A DNA stretch of 64,000 nucleotides from Montifringilla adamsi (GCA_017590115.1 JAGGNK010006449.1:744001-808000), one strand, 5' to 3'; positions 26,318-38,963 are shown, numbered from the stretch's first letter. Translations and numbers: made by a program. Notes: generated from the letters alone by a model not told the origin.

Positions 26318-26540
26318 GACACACACAGCTCTGTGGGATGGACACACAGCTCCATGGGATGGGATGGACACACAGCTCCATGGGATGGGCACACAGCTCT
26401 ATGGGATGGGATGGGATGGGATGGGAAGGACACATAGCTCCATGGGATGGGATGGACACACAGCTCCATGGGATGGGATGGCACACAGCTCTGCAGGATG
26501 GGACATGATGGACACACAGCTCTGTGGGATGGGACAGACG
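26318..26540. repeat. Minisatellite, unit about 24-33 bp
   Basis: Seven or more imperfect units built from GACACACAGCTCCATGGGAT and GGGATGGGATG, with variable numbers of GGGAT submotifs. Confidence 0.9.
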
Positions 26541-26544
26541 CATC

Positions 26545-27055
26545 CCAAGGCACAGGGAGAACCAGCTGGAATCATTGCAAGAATCTTTTCTGTCATTTCT
26601 GAAAGATCATGGTGAAAAAGAAACTTCCTGAAAAATGAACCTCAGCAACTCACCCATCTTCCAGAGGAAACTCAAGAGGAAGTTTGGGAACTACAAGCAA
26701 GTCAGCCTCACCTCAGTCCCTGGGAAAGTCCTGGAAAAGGATCCCCATGGAGGAATTTTATAGCCATATACAGGAAAAGAAGGTGACTGGGGCAGCCAGC
26801 AGGGCTTTGTTAAGGAAAGATGCAAGGAAAAGTGTAAAAAAACCTTTTTTTTTATTATTTTCCTTTCAATTTTGACTTCTGTTCTGCCCTTAAATGCATC
26901 TCCAGTCCAAGAGGAATGTTTCCGTTTGCACTCTCTGGTAGGAAATAGCTCTTGAGAGCCTCTTTAACCTTTGTCAGGGAATTTCAGCTCATTTCCCACA
27001 AATGACAGGATAAGATTGCCCTCGTGTGGCTTACAAGAAAAATAAAGGCAGGGAA
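26545..27055. other. No gene recognised
   Basis: Unique sequence between two repeats. Confidence 0.5.
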
Positions 27056-27059
27056 AAAA

Positions 27060-27147
27060 ATTAATTTAATTTAATTTTAAAAATAAAATAAAATAAAATA
27101 AAATAAAATAAAATAAAATAAAATAAAATAATATAATAAAATAAAAT
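27060..27147. repeat. (TTTAA)n then (AAAAT)n microsatellite
   Basis: About 88 bp; roughly thirteen AAAAT units with few interruptions. Confidence 0.95.
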
Positions 27148-27404
27148 TTGGCAAACTCTGTTTCCTACTGTATTTCTAACAGACATTGACCCTTCCATCA
27201 CCTTATTCTTTTGTATTCATTGAGAAAGCTGCACCTCGGGTAAGACATGCAACAGCTGCTGTGATTCCAGAGAGGACAAGTGTCCCTGGAGGCACAGACA
27301 AATAAGACAGGACCAAAAAAATAAGCAGAATATAGATATGATTGAGATAAGGATGAAAACAGTCCTTGGATTTGTAGGGAGTTGATAAAAGATAACACAG
27401 CTGC

Positions 27405-27550
27405 CACATCCCTGAGGGTGTCCAGGGCCAGGTTGGATGGGGCTTGGAGCAGCCTGGGATAGTTGAAGGTGTCCCTGCCCAGGACAGGGGTAGAACAAGA
27501 TGGGCTTTTAGGTGTTCCTTTCAACCCATCCATTCTGGGATTCTGTGAAC
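27405..27550 (+). mobile_element. CR1 LINE fragment
   Basis: CCAGGGCCAGGTTGGATGGG, GGAGCAGCCTGGGATAGTTG, then CCATTCTGGGATTCTGTG. Confidence 0.88.
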
Positions 27551-27739
27551 TGCAGTAAAGGGTTGATTCAAAGAGAAAAGGTTTCAATAACAGATATGGT
27601 GAAGCTTGGGACATTTATGAGGAAATTGTAGAATTTCCCAGGTCTGTCAGGCTTAAGAACGAGTCAGACAAGCACCTCCCAGGAACGAACTGGAAAGAAT
27701 TGCTTTTGCTTTTGTGGGAAAATGTAAATGTGCAGTTCA

Positions 27740-27915
27740 GTGTAAATCTATGTGGATCAAAAGAGCACACAGATCTATCAATGGATGGATCTAATTATCC
27801 ATAGATAGATCTGTAGATCACCACAAATCTGGATCAATAGATGTGCAGCTCACCAAATGTGAATCATTAGATCTTTATCTCACTATAAATCTGCTTAGAT
27901 CAATAGATTTGCAGC
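27740..27915. repeat. Degenerate GATCTATAGATC-rich repeat
   Basis: Recurring ATGGATCTAATTATCC, ATAGATAGATCTGTAGATCA and AGATCAATAGATTTGCAG words, many self-complementary. Confidence 0.6.
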
Positions 27916-28114
27916 CCACTGTCTGCATCAGATCTGTGGCCCAGCAGCCATGTGAGCTGCTCTGGTTTCACAGGGACACATCTCCTGTGGCTCCTGGTGG
28001 CCCTTGCACCCTCTTTTTTGTTTTTTGCCCTTTCACTCCTAATGCACTGAACCAAGAAAGCAAAACCCACCCACAGAGCTGCACATTCCAAATGTGAGCT
28101 CTGGAGTCAGACCA

Positions 28115-28200
28115 GAGGAGCCCAGTCCATGGCAGGGGCTGGAACAAGATGGTCTTTAAGGTCCCTTCCAACCCAAACCATTCCATGATTCTGTCTCTGC
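28115..28200 (+). mobile_element. CR1 3' tail fragment
   Basis: GATGGTCTTTAAGGTCCC and CCAACCCAAACCATTCCATG. Confidence 0.85.
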
Positions 28201-28211
28201 GTCCGGTATAC

Positions 28212-28510
28212 AAAGAGTCACAGAACATCCCGAGCTGGAAGGGACCCACAGGGATCATCCAGTCCAACTCCTGGCCCTGCACAGACACCCCAACAATCCC
28301 ACTCTGCCTGGGAGCATTGTCCGAATGCTCCTGGAGCTCTGGCAGCCTCAGGGCCGTGCCCTTTCCCTGGGGAGCCTGGGCAGTGCCAGCACCCTCTGGG
28401 GGAAGAACCTTTCCCTGATATCCAGCCTAACCCTCCCTGACAGAGCTCCAGCCATCCCCTGGGTGCTGTCCCTGCTCACGGAGCAGAGATGGGAGCTGTC
28501 CCTCCCCACA
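28212..28510 (-). mobile_element. CR1 LINE fragment
   Basis: Head-to-tail with the previous tail: GTCACAGAACATCCCGAGCT, GGAAGGGACCCACAGGG, then CTTTCCCTGATATCCAGCC. Confidence 0.87.
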
Positions 28511-29946
28511 CTCCAGTCTTTAATCTCACTATACAAATCCCTTTCCTCACTTTCCTCTGCCTTAGGTGCCTCTGTCACCAGCCCAGGGATTTTCTCTCTC
28601 CCAAGACTCTTTCTAGCTAGAGACTCTTCTGATCCTCCCCTGACTTGTGTCCTGGAGAGACACCTGTGACCCGGGTGTGGGCCATGGCCTCCCACAGCAG
28701 GGCCCCCCGAGGATCCCCACAGGGAGGGGTGGTGTCCATGGCACTGCTGTGACCCACCTGGGGACAGCAGGCACAGCTCCTGTAGGCAGCTTCTGGAACA
28801 CCCAGAGATTATTTCAGACCTGTACAGAGCTTTATCAGGCAATAAACATTAACAATCCTCAGCCCAACAGCCAGAGTGTTGCTGGAATGGATTTGTTACT
28901 TTTATGAAGGTGAAGATAAAAGACTGGTGGGAGAGAAGGCCCCAATAACCTGGATACCACCTGACTGTACACCCATAAAACTTAACCACAAAGGAGAGTG
29001 TTTTGTACCTGGCCCTATGTTGGTTTTGAATGACACAGCCTCAGTAACCAGGATCTGCAATTGCCCCTATTTCACACAGAACAAACATCATTCCTGCCAT
29101 AAACTCTTTGAGGCAGAGTTCCTGTTTCATTTGCATTCATTTGTGCAGGCTCTTTTCCAAGCCAGCTCCTGACTTCCTGTACTCACAAACCCCACAAGTG
29201 ACTCTCAGACACAGTCCCTGACCAATTTAACTGAGGGCTCTTTTTCGTGCTGCTTCTCGTGGGGAACTGCAAATCTGGGACCCCAACAGAGGCAAGGCTG
29301 CCACAGGCCCACCAGGCTCAGCAGCACTGAGTATCTCCAGTAACTGCACATCAACCCAGTAGCTGCTCTTGGATCTTCCCCACTGATCCCTCCAGACTCC
29401 AAAATCTCTCCTGCAGTTGGCCCAGACCCACTCCCCAGTGCCTCTGGCATTTGACATTGGCAGTCAAATCCCCTGGTTTTCACAGCCTCACACACATGCA
29501 GACCCCTGGCCCCCAGGGTTCTTACCCAGCTGGTCAGCTCCTCTGGCTGGACACTGCCTGGACACATCCCCACACAGCCACACAGCTCCAGCCCCTGGCA
29601 CACCAGCTCTCCAGCCACAGTCCCACTCCAGGGGGCTCTCAGACCTCCCTGCAGAGGGAATAAACAGTCCCTGACCCAGGGAAGGATTTAGGAATGGAGG
29701 TTAATGAGAAGCCACATCACAGTGTGCTGATCAGGATCAGGATCACACTACCCAGTAAGCTCTTTACACAGCACTGGCCACTCTTGTCCCCTTGGCCCTA
29801 TTTTTTTCCCTGTGTTTGTCTCTCTCCAAATTCCATCAACCCTTCCATTTCCCCACCTTTGCTTCCTCCCCTGAACATCCTACAGTAAATCAAATGGGAT
29901 CCTGAACTTGCCTTCCCATGAACTTCAGAATGTTTCCTACATCCCT
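28511..29946. other. No gene recognised
   Basis: Unique, moderately GC-rich sequence. An open frame at 28,876-29,172 looks somewhat protein-like but has no recognised domain. Confidence 0.45.
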
Positions 29947-30009
29947 ATACAGGGAGAGAAGTGAGGAGAGAAAATTCTGTTGGGCTCATAGCAATGGATT
30001 TCACACCTG

Positions 30010-30560
30010 GACTACAGAATAGAGGAATATCTTGAGCTGGAAGGGACCCACAAGGACCATCCAGTTCAGCTTCTGGTTCTGCACAGACCCCCCAACAATT
30101 CCACCCTGTGCCTGAGAGCATTGTCCAAAGGATCTTAAAGCTCATCCCATTCCACCCCTGCAACAGACAGGGACAACATCCACTGTCCCAGGCTGCTCCA
30201 AGTCCCATCCAGCCTGGCCTTGGACACTTCCAGGGATCCAGGGGCAGCCACAGCTTCTCTGGGCACCTGTGCCAGGGCCTGCCCACCCTCACAGCCAAGA
30301 ATCCCTTCCCAATATCCCATCCATCCCTGCCCTCGGGCAGTGGGAAGCCATTCCCCATGTCCTGTTCTCCATCCCTTGTCCCCAATCCCTCTCCAGCTCT
30401 CCTGGAGCCCCTTTAGGCCTTGGAGGGGTCTCTGAGGTCTCCCTGGAGCCTTCTCTTCTCCAGGTGAACCCCCCAGCTCTCCCAGCCTGGCTCCAGAGCA
30501 GAGGGGCTCCAGTCCATGGAGCATCTCCATGTCCTTCAGAGGCCTTTGTTGACTGGCAGT
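30010..30560 (-). mobile_element. Composite CR1 fragment, duplication copy 1
   Basis: A tail piece (ATCTTGAGCTGGAAGGGACC) is joined to a second CR1 piece (GGCCTTGGACACTTCCAGGG to TTCTCTTCTCCAGGTGAACC). Confidence 0.88.
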
Positions 30561-30634
30561 GACAAACCAGGATACAGGGAGAGAAGTGAGGAGAGAAAAT
30601 TCTGTTGGGCTCATAGCAATGGATTTCACACCTG

Positions 30635-31185
30635 GACTACAGAATAGAGGAATATCTTGAGCTGGAAGGGACCCACAAGGACCATCCAGTTCAGCTTCTG
30701 GTTCTGCACAGACCCCCCAACAATTCCACCCTGTGCCTGAGAGCATTGTCCAAAGGATCTTAAAGCTCATCCCATTCCACCCCTGCAACAGACAGGGACA
30801 ACATCCACTGTCCCAGGCTGCTCCAAGTCCCATCCAGCCTGGCCTTGGACACTTCCAGGGATCCAGGGGCAGCCACAGCTTCTCTGGGCACCTGTGCCAG
30901 GGCCTGCCCACCCTCACAGCCAAGAATCCCTTCCCAATATCCCATCCATCCCTGCCCTCGGGCAGTGGGAAGCCATTCCCCATGTCCTGTTCTCCATCCC
31001 TTGTCCCCAATCCCTCTCCAGCTCTCCTGGAGCCCCTTTAGGCCTTGGAGGGGTCTCTGAGGTCTCCCTGGAGCCTTCTCTTCTCCAGGTGAACCCCCCA
31101 GCTCTCCCAGCCTGGCTCCAGAGCAGAGGGGCTCCAGTCCATGGAGCATCTCCATGTCCTTCAGAGGCCTTTGTTGACTGGCAGT
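30635..31185 (-). mobile_element. Composite CR1 fragment, duplication copy 2
   Basis: Identical to the element 625 bp upstream, junction included, so it arose by tandem duplication and not by a second insertion. Confidence 0.9.
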
Positions 31186-31196
31186 GACAAACCAGG

Positions 31197-32720
31197 TTTT
31201 GGTCACATTGTCCACATGACATGCCTGAGATGCCCAGAGTTACTGTGGGACAGTCCCTTGGCACAATCTGTTTTCTTCCTGGAACAAAGAGAATTCTCTG
31301 TGTGATGTTCTGTGAATTCACCGCTCTCTGGTGATCAGTTATCTCTGCTGTTGATTTATCAGGGTTCAGACTTTCCACCCTCCCCAAAAGCAACCTGTTC
31401 AGCAGTTGGATTGCTGGAGTGGCACCTTTGTTATTCCGTGCGCTTTGCAAGTTCCGTGTTGTTCTGTGTGCCTTTGTGTGCTCACTCAGCCACATCTGTT
31501 CCTGCCAACCCCATTCAGAGCCATCACAAGAGCTCTGTGAAGGTCTGAGTCAACAAGAGATCAAAGAGAAGGAGCAGCTTTAGAGCACACAAAGGCAAAT
31601 GACACCAGACAAGGGAAATTCAGCAAAATGATTGAGCAGCAGGTTCAGAATAGCCATAAATATTTATTATTCACCTATAAATATGCACCCATACTTTGTA
31701 CATGCTTCAAAAAAATATCTTTCAGAGGTATTAAAAACCAAGCAGTTCATAAGCAAACTGAGACATGGATCCTTGAAGGTGTCAGAGAAGTGTCACTGGA
31801 TGTGCCTTTCTGAAGGATCTGGAAATAACAGACCCTCCCATAATTAACCTGTCCCTCACAGTTGACCCCCTCACCATTTTCTTCTCCCCTTCTCAGATTA
31901 AAGAAGTTCATCTCCCTCCACCTGATGTGCCACAGGCCCCTCACCACCTCGGTCACTCTGCACTGGATTTTCCAGGTTTTTTCCCCAGGTATCTCCCAGG
32001 AGAGGGGTTGGACTTCTGCCATGAGATACCAAAAAATCAAAATTGGCTGGGGCAGATCACCTGAGTGACAATTCAGGCCCCTGCTGGGACACACCAAACT
32101 GTGGGTATTTGCTATTTAAAGCAGCTGAATGCTAACAGGAATATTGGGATTTACTGTGTCACCTCATCCACTGGGACAGCAAAGCAAAATATTTACTGAT
32201 CTGGTCAAAAAGTGTCTCACCATGACAGGATTGAGAACAGCAATAAAATACCTCTATGATTAATTCTGATTAGTGAAATATAGTGGAATATCCCTGATAC
32301 TGAAATATCCCAGGCAAAGGAGAATATGGGATTAGTCTTTTAGACTCCTGGGGGAAAAAAAAAAAAGATCCTGGAAAGATCTAAGAGTATCCCTATCTCA
32401 GTGATGATAGTTTTTATCAGAACATGGCAGTGATGCAAAATATTTAATGCAGATTTTCCTTGCTGTGCCGTTGTTTTTATGGCCTTTTTATTGCTTTTAA
32501 TCCAAATCACGTCATCGCTGGTACCTTCTCTGACCCTTTTGTTAAAATGTTACCCCAAGGACAATCACATCTTTGTGTGCTCAGTGTTTGCTGAGCACTC
32601 TGGGATCCTTGGATTTGCATGGGGTGGGTGCAGAGCCCCACCCAGGGATGACACCAACCCCATCAACATTGCCTCTAATCCTGCTGCATTTTTTCCATGA
32701 AAAGCACTGAAATTTCCTAA
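31197..32720. other. No gene recognised
   Basis: AT-rich unique sequence with a short A tract near 32,351-32,366. Confidence 0.5.
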
Positions 32721-32722
32721 GG

Positions 32723-32760
<38 letters not shown>
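32723..32760. repeat. Poly(A) tract, 38 bp
   Basis: Uninterrupted A run; no retrogene or SINE body recognised to its left. Confidence 0.95.
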
Positions 32761-32763
<3 letters not shown>

Positions 32764-32854
32764 TAATTTGCAATTAGCAAAAGCTTCTGTTCTATTTCCT
32801 AGGTGGGGCCAGTTGGAAATTCACTGAAATTGAACAAAAAGACAAAAAGAAGAG

Positions 32855-33020
32855 TGAGTGAGAACTGAAATGGGCTGCTCAGAGAGGTGGTGGAGTCTTC
32901 ATCCTTGGAAGCATCCAAAAGTCATCTGCAAACAGTCCTGGGCACTCAGGTCACAGGGAGGTGGGACTGGATCGCCCCCAGTGTCCCTTTCAACCTCAAC
33001 CACTCCAGGATTCTGTGAAG
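32855..33020 (+). mobile_element. CR1 LINE fragment, diverged
   Basis: AGAGAGGTGGTGGAGTCTTC, then CCCTTTCAACCTCAACCACT and an AGGATTCTGTG tail. Confidence 0.72.
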
Positions 33021-34744
33021 AAATGGGTTTGAGCCTCCATATTTCTGAGCATTTTAAAGGAAGGAAATTTTTTCGCTGGTAAAACAAGTTCTTCTCCTGC
33101 TTGACTCGAATTCTGTCTGGATTTTTCCATTTAGGGAAAATAAAAAAGACAAAAAAAGAGGGCACAAAAATTAAGACTAAGAAAAAAAAAAGATAAACAA
33201 ACATTCTGAAATACAAGAAGAATATGGCAAACCATGAAGTGATAATGGTCAGAGGGGTGGGAAGACAGAGGTTAATGGAAATAGAAGCAGATAGACACAA
33301 AATTTCTGGACAGAAGCAATACAGGAATGTCACAGGGTAATGTGGGTGAGAATTGGAAATAAACTATGGATTAGGATTTTAACAGGATCTAAAGCTGGCT
33401 GGTTGAGAACACTGGTGGCTAGAAGAGGGAGTAAAAATATGAGAAATATGTAGAAATTATAACTTTTAAACTAAGAAATAATTATCAGTCCAGGGAATTT
33501 TGAGCTTCAGCAGAATAGAGGGAGAAATGGGCATGGAAATCCCACAAGGACCAAGGGAATCATAGGGCAGGAATGAAAGAATAATGAAAGCTGGGGTAAG
33601 AGACACATTATAGAATCAAGGATGGGAAGAAAAACCAACCCAAACTCCAAAAATTAAAGGAAATAATCTGGGGGTGGTTCCAGTAGGAAGGACCAGAACC
33701 GGCAGCCAATAAGTGAATACAAGGATGTATCGGGCAAGGCCTGGATGAGGCAGAAATTTGGAAGAGCTTAACAGAGTGAGGAGAAAGGTAAGAGAAATCT
33801 GGGGGGAAAGGTGAGGCAAATTTACGGAAGAACAGGCACAAAAGTCTGTGCATCCAATATAAGTGAGAAAAGGTGAAATCTCACCTTCCTGATGACTGTG
33901 GACATCAAAACACAGAATTACACAGTGACAAAGGGACAAGGGGAATCAGGGACTAGGAATGACAAATTCCGGCCAGAGGGAAGAGCTGCCAGTCTCTGCA
34001 TTATCCAGCACTTCAAGGAGGTCTTGGAATTACAGAACTGATGGAATTTGTCATCTCAGTACTCAACAGCTGGGAAAAAACTCCAGTGTTGGGAGCTGGC
34101 AATAAACTAGTGTTATTTATGCTGAGGTTCAGGCCTGGGGGTGGCAGGGCAGTACAGACCACACTGCCCTGCCTATGGGTCAGAAGGGAAGAGGGAATGA
34201 TTCAGAAAGAATTAATAAAGCCTAAAAAACCCCTCTGCATGTGCCCAGTGTGAAACGGGATTTGGCATGAGCTAGAGAAAGCTGTGCATGTGTTAAGGAG
34301 GAATTTGTGCGTGGTTAAAGAATGTAGATGTCAAGTCTGTGGTTAAGAAAGGTAATTCAGGCAATACTTTAATTAGCAAATGCTCAATCTCCCTTCCAAG
34401 CTGCTCATTATTTAATCACACACTCTGAAAGGAAATGGTGTTTAAAACTCTGAATTTACCCACCTACCATTTTGTTAGACACCTGACATAAAATCCCCCT
34501 TCTTATCAATCAGCTTTCCCTCTGTGCAAACCTCCCCCTGTGTGAGGGAGTTCTCTTGTCCTGGCTAAAGTAATTTAGTGTAATTCCCAGTGCTGCACAC
34601 ATTCCATGGGCAAGATCACCCGAGGAAGAGCAGCTTTGGGCAGAGCTGCCAACTGTGGCTTCTGTTTTCATGGATAGTCTCTTGCTCCTACCTCTGTCCA
34701 GTGCATCTACTCCAGAATTTCTTCCAAAGATCCAGTCTAAATTG
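33021..34744. other. Purine-rich intergenic DNA, no gene recognised
   Basis: A/G-biased plus strand at about 33,130-34,000, with no supported exon. Confidence 0.5.
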
Positions 34745-34800
34745 CTGAAGGCCATTCCCCCTTACCCTGTCACTGCCTGCTCTTGTAAAAAGTTCAAGCT
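34745..34800 (-). mobile_element. Small CR1 internal fragment
   Basis: GGCCATTCCCCCTTACCCTG and CTCTTGTAAAAAGTTC match the CR1 segment upstream of the 3' UTR in reverse. Confidence 0.5.
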
Positions 34801-35714
34801 CTTCATCAGAAGAGCAAAGGGCTTTGTTCCAAAAATGAATGTTTGCCACCATGATCACAAAAAGCCTTTGAAATCTTTAACCCATTATTTCCTTTGGAAG
34901 TCAGCCCTAAATCTCCTCTTAATTCCCCCACACACACCTCACTGCTGTACCCAGGAATGGGGCAGTTTTAGTACACAGCAGCAGGAGAGCAGAAAGTTCC
35001 TTTTTCTCCCTTCCCAGCTGTACAATCTCTCTCCTGCAGCCCTGAGTTACCACCTCATATCAACAGAACTGGTTTGCACATGTTCTCATGAGCAAAGGGT
35101 ACAGATAAATTTTTGCTGCTCAGTAGGGGCACTGTTGTGCTACCAGAAGTACCCTATAAATTTCAGCAAATTCTCCCAAACAATTTAAAAAGACATAAAT
35201 GGTACATTAGTGTTCTTTGTGATTTTTCCCTATTAAAACCGTGTTAATCCCTTAAAGGAGCAGAAATGTACAGAATAACAGATATGGGCATGAACATGGG
35301 CAAGTCCTAAACTCCAAAATTACACTGAAACTGTCCTGGGCCAGCACAGCCTTTATGTGCTTAAAACCTGATTATGGAACTGCACATCTGGGGGTTCCAG
35401 GATATTGGATGAGAATTCAGAACCAAGGCCAGGGCAGCTGGAGTAGTCAATAGACTGATGTCAGGATTCCCCTTCTACACGCTCAGAGCTGTCCTGTCAA
35501 GTGAAATACAGGTTTACACATTTAACATTACTTTTCTAACACCAGTTCTGGATTTAGGCACCAGGTTCCTGGGATAAGGGTGCAGCTTTGGAGCACTGGC
35601 AGCCTTGGAGAACTTGGTTGCTGAGTTGAGGGCACCAGATGGAGATAATAATTCAAGAGTTACAAGTAGGAGGAAAAAATTTAAAATCTCTGATACAGAC
35701 TTGTGTTCCTTACA
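34801..35714. other. No gene recognised
   Basis: The 177-codon plus-strand frame at 34,655-35,188 contains CR1-derived sequence and has no domain. Confidence 0.45.
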
Positions 35715-36100
35715 GGGGTCTGGAAAAGAGGCTCAGCTGGAGAAAAGGAGGCTCAGGAGGGACCTTCTGGCCCTGCACAACTCCTGACAGGAGGGGACAG
35801 CCAGGAGGGTCGGGCTGTGCTCCAGGGAACAGGGACAGGAGGAGAGGGAACAGCCCCAGGCTGGGCCAGGGGAGGCTCAGGGTGGACATCAGGAGGAATT
35901 TCCCCATGGAAAGGGTGCTCAGGCCTTGGCAGGGGCTGCCCAGGGAGCTTTGGAATCCCCATCCCTGGAGGTGTCCAAGGAACATCCGGACATGGCACTC
36001 AGCTCTGGGCTGGGGACAAGGTGAGAATCAGACACAGGGTGGACTTGATATTCCTGGGGGGCTTTTCAAGACTCAGGGATTCTGAGATTCTGTGACCACA
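35715..36100 (+). mobile_element. CR1 LINE fragment
   Basis: GCTCAGCTGGAGAAAAGGAG, GACAGGAGGGGACAGCCAGG, GGACATCAGGAGGAATTTCC, then GGGATTCTGAGATTCTGTG. Confidence 0.88.
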
Positions 36101-37509
36101 AACTGGTTTAAGTTCAGGACACTATTAAGTGATATCTTTTATTCAGGGAAGCCCCAGAAATTAAACACCTTATATGAGCAAAAAGCAAGTAAGCAAGAAG
36201 AGTATCCTAAAACCAAATCTACCACAAAACCCAGCAATAACATTTTTTAAAAATCCAAATTATCCCTAGCTTTTATTTCCTTTACAGCATATAAACATGT
36301 GCAGATCCTTTCTCCACATTCTTGCCACCAATAAATAAAACAACAGGCAATGCTTTCATTTCAACGTGATTCCAGCACTGCAGTTTGGAGTTCCTTCCTC
36401 CTAAAGAGAATTTAAAGAATCTCAATACACAACCAGGGAAGATTTCCTTTGCTCCTCTACACCCATTCCCTACTCAGTACAAGAAATGGCTGGTTTCTGG
36501 CTGTCAAAGTGTTCCTAAACACCAGGAATTCATCTTGAGTTACTTGTTGCAGTTCTGCTACAAACTCAGAGGTGTCACCTGCAGACAGGTGGAAGGAAAA
36601 GGGATCCAACACACTGGGAATGAGGGCTGAGAAAGGGGATAACCCGGTGCTGCTGTTGTGTGTAGGGGAGGCCAAATCACAGATGGATATTAAATATTAA
36701 ATCTTAATTATCAGACATTAAAAATTAGCTATTAAGTATTAGATATTAAATATTAGATAACAAATTACCTACTAAAAGGTTACAGGGGATGCTGAGTTTC
36801 ACCCAGTGTTCAAACCCAGGCAAAATAGTGGGAAATGAAACTGAAGGCATTTCCATTCGAGTGCCACCCAACTCCTGCAGCACTGGAACCTCTCACAGTC
36901 ACAGCCTCCTTGCTGGCAGATCTGCTCTGCTGGTGGCACCTGATCCAGGTGCTGCAGGACTGCAGGGATGGCCCCATGAGCTGGCAGCTGCAGTTTGGCT
37001 GCAGTGGGAGATGGAGCCCAGAAAAATTGATGGGTTAAAGTACATGATCCTGCTATAGAAATGCACAAACTTCCCAGCTGGACATGTCTTGCGTGGGTTT
37101 TTCCACCTTCTCAGAAGCAGATGGTGCAGGCAGCATTGGCACACATCTCACACAGGTTGTCCTCAGCAGCCAGGCCTGTCCAGGAGGAAGGAGGGATTCA
37201 GTTGGATGCCAGGAGAGCAGAGCCACCTGCCAAAGCATTTGGACACTCCTTCCACTCCTGTTTTATTATTTTGAAGTTCCTTGAAGGCACCTCTGCTCTA
37301 AGTAAAATTACCTCATGCTAAAACTGGCTTAAGGAATTAAAGCTGAATTCATTAGGATGGGAACATCTGAAGGCAAGAGGACAAGAGGACGGGGAGGATT
37401 TCTTCCTAAAGTGTCCCTTATACTGAACAATAGATAAATGCAATATAATAACATAAAAAGCAAATACTGCAGCAGCAGCAGGCCATGACACTTTGGACAA
37501 GGGGGAATG
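36101..37509. other. No gene recognised
   Basis: Unique sequence apart from the AT-rich simple repeat listed separately. Confidence 0.5.
36687..36762. repeat. AT-rich TATTAAATATTAG-type repeat
   Basis: Recurrent ATATTAAATATTA and ATTAGATATTAAA words, similar to the larger block at 43.4 kb. Confidence 0.75.
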
Positions 37510-37600
37510 TCTTAAGCTGAAGGAATGTAAATTTAGATGGGATATTGGGAGGAAATTCCTCCCTATGAGGGTGGTGAGGCTCACAGCAGCTCCCAAAATC
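37510..37600 (+). mobile_element. CR1 internal fragment
   Basis: ATTTAGATGGGATATTGGGA and GGAAATTCCTCCCTATGAGG. Confidence 0.7.
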
Positions 37601-37894
37601 TGCTTCCAAGTGCATAAAAATCTACACCTACAAAAAGGTACACACTGGAGTTAAAGGGGCTTCAGGCATAGGTCCCCTGAACTGCAGGGTAATTGTCTCA
37701 AGCCTGGCTTTGGGCTGCTCCCCCTGCACACCAGCCACACTGTGGGAGGGATTTGGGAACCCCTCTGGGACCCCCCAGCCCCAGTGCCAGCCAGCAATGA
37801 CACTGCCAGTGCCTGCAGCCCCCACCCCAATCCATCTCACTCAGCAGGTGGTTCCTGAGGTGGCACTTGGGGACATGGGCCAGGGGTGGCCTTG

Positions 37895-37965
37895 CCTGTG
37901 CTGGGGCAGCAGCCGGACGTGATGGTCTCAAAGGGCTTTTCCAACCTCAGGGATTCCATGGGCCA
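37895..37965 (+). mobile_element. CR1 3' tail fragment
   Basis: GATGGTCTCAAAGGGC and CTTTTCCAACCTCAGGGATT. Confidence 0.65.
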
Positions 37966-38015
37966 TTCAGGGACTGACCCAGCCATACAGACATGCATGA
38001 GAAGCAGTTACACAT

Positions 38016-38598
38016 TGTGGAAAACATGTTCAATCTCCTGTGAAAATTTTAAAATTTTAATAAAGGACAATAGGAGACAAGGACCATAAAGCAAAGGTTA
38101 TTACGGCCAGGTGCACCTTGGCACTCAGCCAAGACCACACTGTTACCTTCAGGGATACCCCTTAAATACCTTTTCCATTACATCAGCCTGTTGCATATTC
38201 ATACACCTTATACATATCCATAAACAAGTTCACATTTTCCAGTAACTATTTTACACGGCCCCTCCTTGGATCCGCCTTTTTAGAGCATACCTGTTCCTTG
38301 GCTGTGGTTTTGGCTCCTTCTCCTTATCTCTTCCAGTTCAGGCCTTGGTCCACACTTTCTTCAGATGGTGAGTGTTGATAGTTGGCAGATCTGTACAGGT
38401 GTCCTCATCCTGTGTTCATTGCATGTTATTCCATCCAAGCAGGCATTTTAACACATAGCTATTTCACTACTATATCTAAGCTTAATTAACAACAGAAATA
38501 CAAACTATATCTTTATAGCAAAGTTATTTTAACACCACACCTATAAAAAACATTTTAATATTTGCAAAAAGCTAATATTACAATATGTATCTATAACA
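38016..38598 (-). mobile_element. Solo LTR (family A), 583 bp, 5-bp target duplication
   Basis: Flanked by CACAT at 38,011-38,015 and 38,599-38,603. On the minus strand it runs from TGTTATAGATAC to TTTTCCACA, with TATTTAAGG as TATA-like box and ATTAAA before the 3' end. The 5-bp duplication suits an ERVL-type integrase. Related copies lie at 40,053 (inverted) and 47,979 (same orientation). Confidence 0.88.
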
Positions 38599-38963
38599 CA
38601 CATAGATTATACTGCCATGAGCCAGAGCACCTCAGGGCATCATTAAGAGAGCACATAAAGCAGGAAAAACACACCCAGTCACACCACTCTTGTGGGGCAA
38701 GTGGGGCATGAACACCACTTCATCCTGATCTTGGCAGCCCCAAGGAAAGCAACTACTAAGGAGGCTCAGACGATGCCATTTGTCTGACACTCCTGTCCCA
38801 GAGACACAGCCCAGCAGGTCTCTGTGGCAGTCTGAACGATTTGTGTCACTCAGAAGCTCCACACCCCTAAAGCAGTGCCTTGGGAACACAGTTTCCCACA
38901 TGCCTTTTATAGCCCAGGCTGTATTTCCAGCACATTCCAAGACGGTTTAAATCAGAACGAGGT

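Larger units (their letters stand above)
29947..31196. repeat. Perfect 625-bp tandem duplication
   Basis: Copy 1 (29,947-30,571) and copy 2 (30,572-31,196) match at every position I compared, with constant offset 625. Both start ATACAGGGAGAG and end GACAAACCAGG. Each copy contains the same two-part antisense CR1 fragment. Either the duplication is very recent or it is an assembly or haplotype-joining artefact. Confidence 0.93.

Noticed and set aside
26318..26540. CRISPR-like repeat array
   Set aside because: There are no unique spacers of constant length; it is a minisatellite in vertebrate DNA.
28876..29172. 98-codon frame (contains APITWIPPDCTPIK) considered as a viral or host exon
   Set aside because: No recognisable family, no paired splice sites, and the length is within chance expectation.
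30135..31010. 291-codon minus-strand open frame
   Set aside because: It reads through the perfect tandem duplication of CR1 fragments, so it is a by-product of the duplication.
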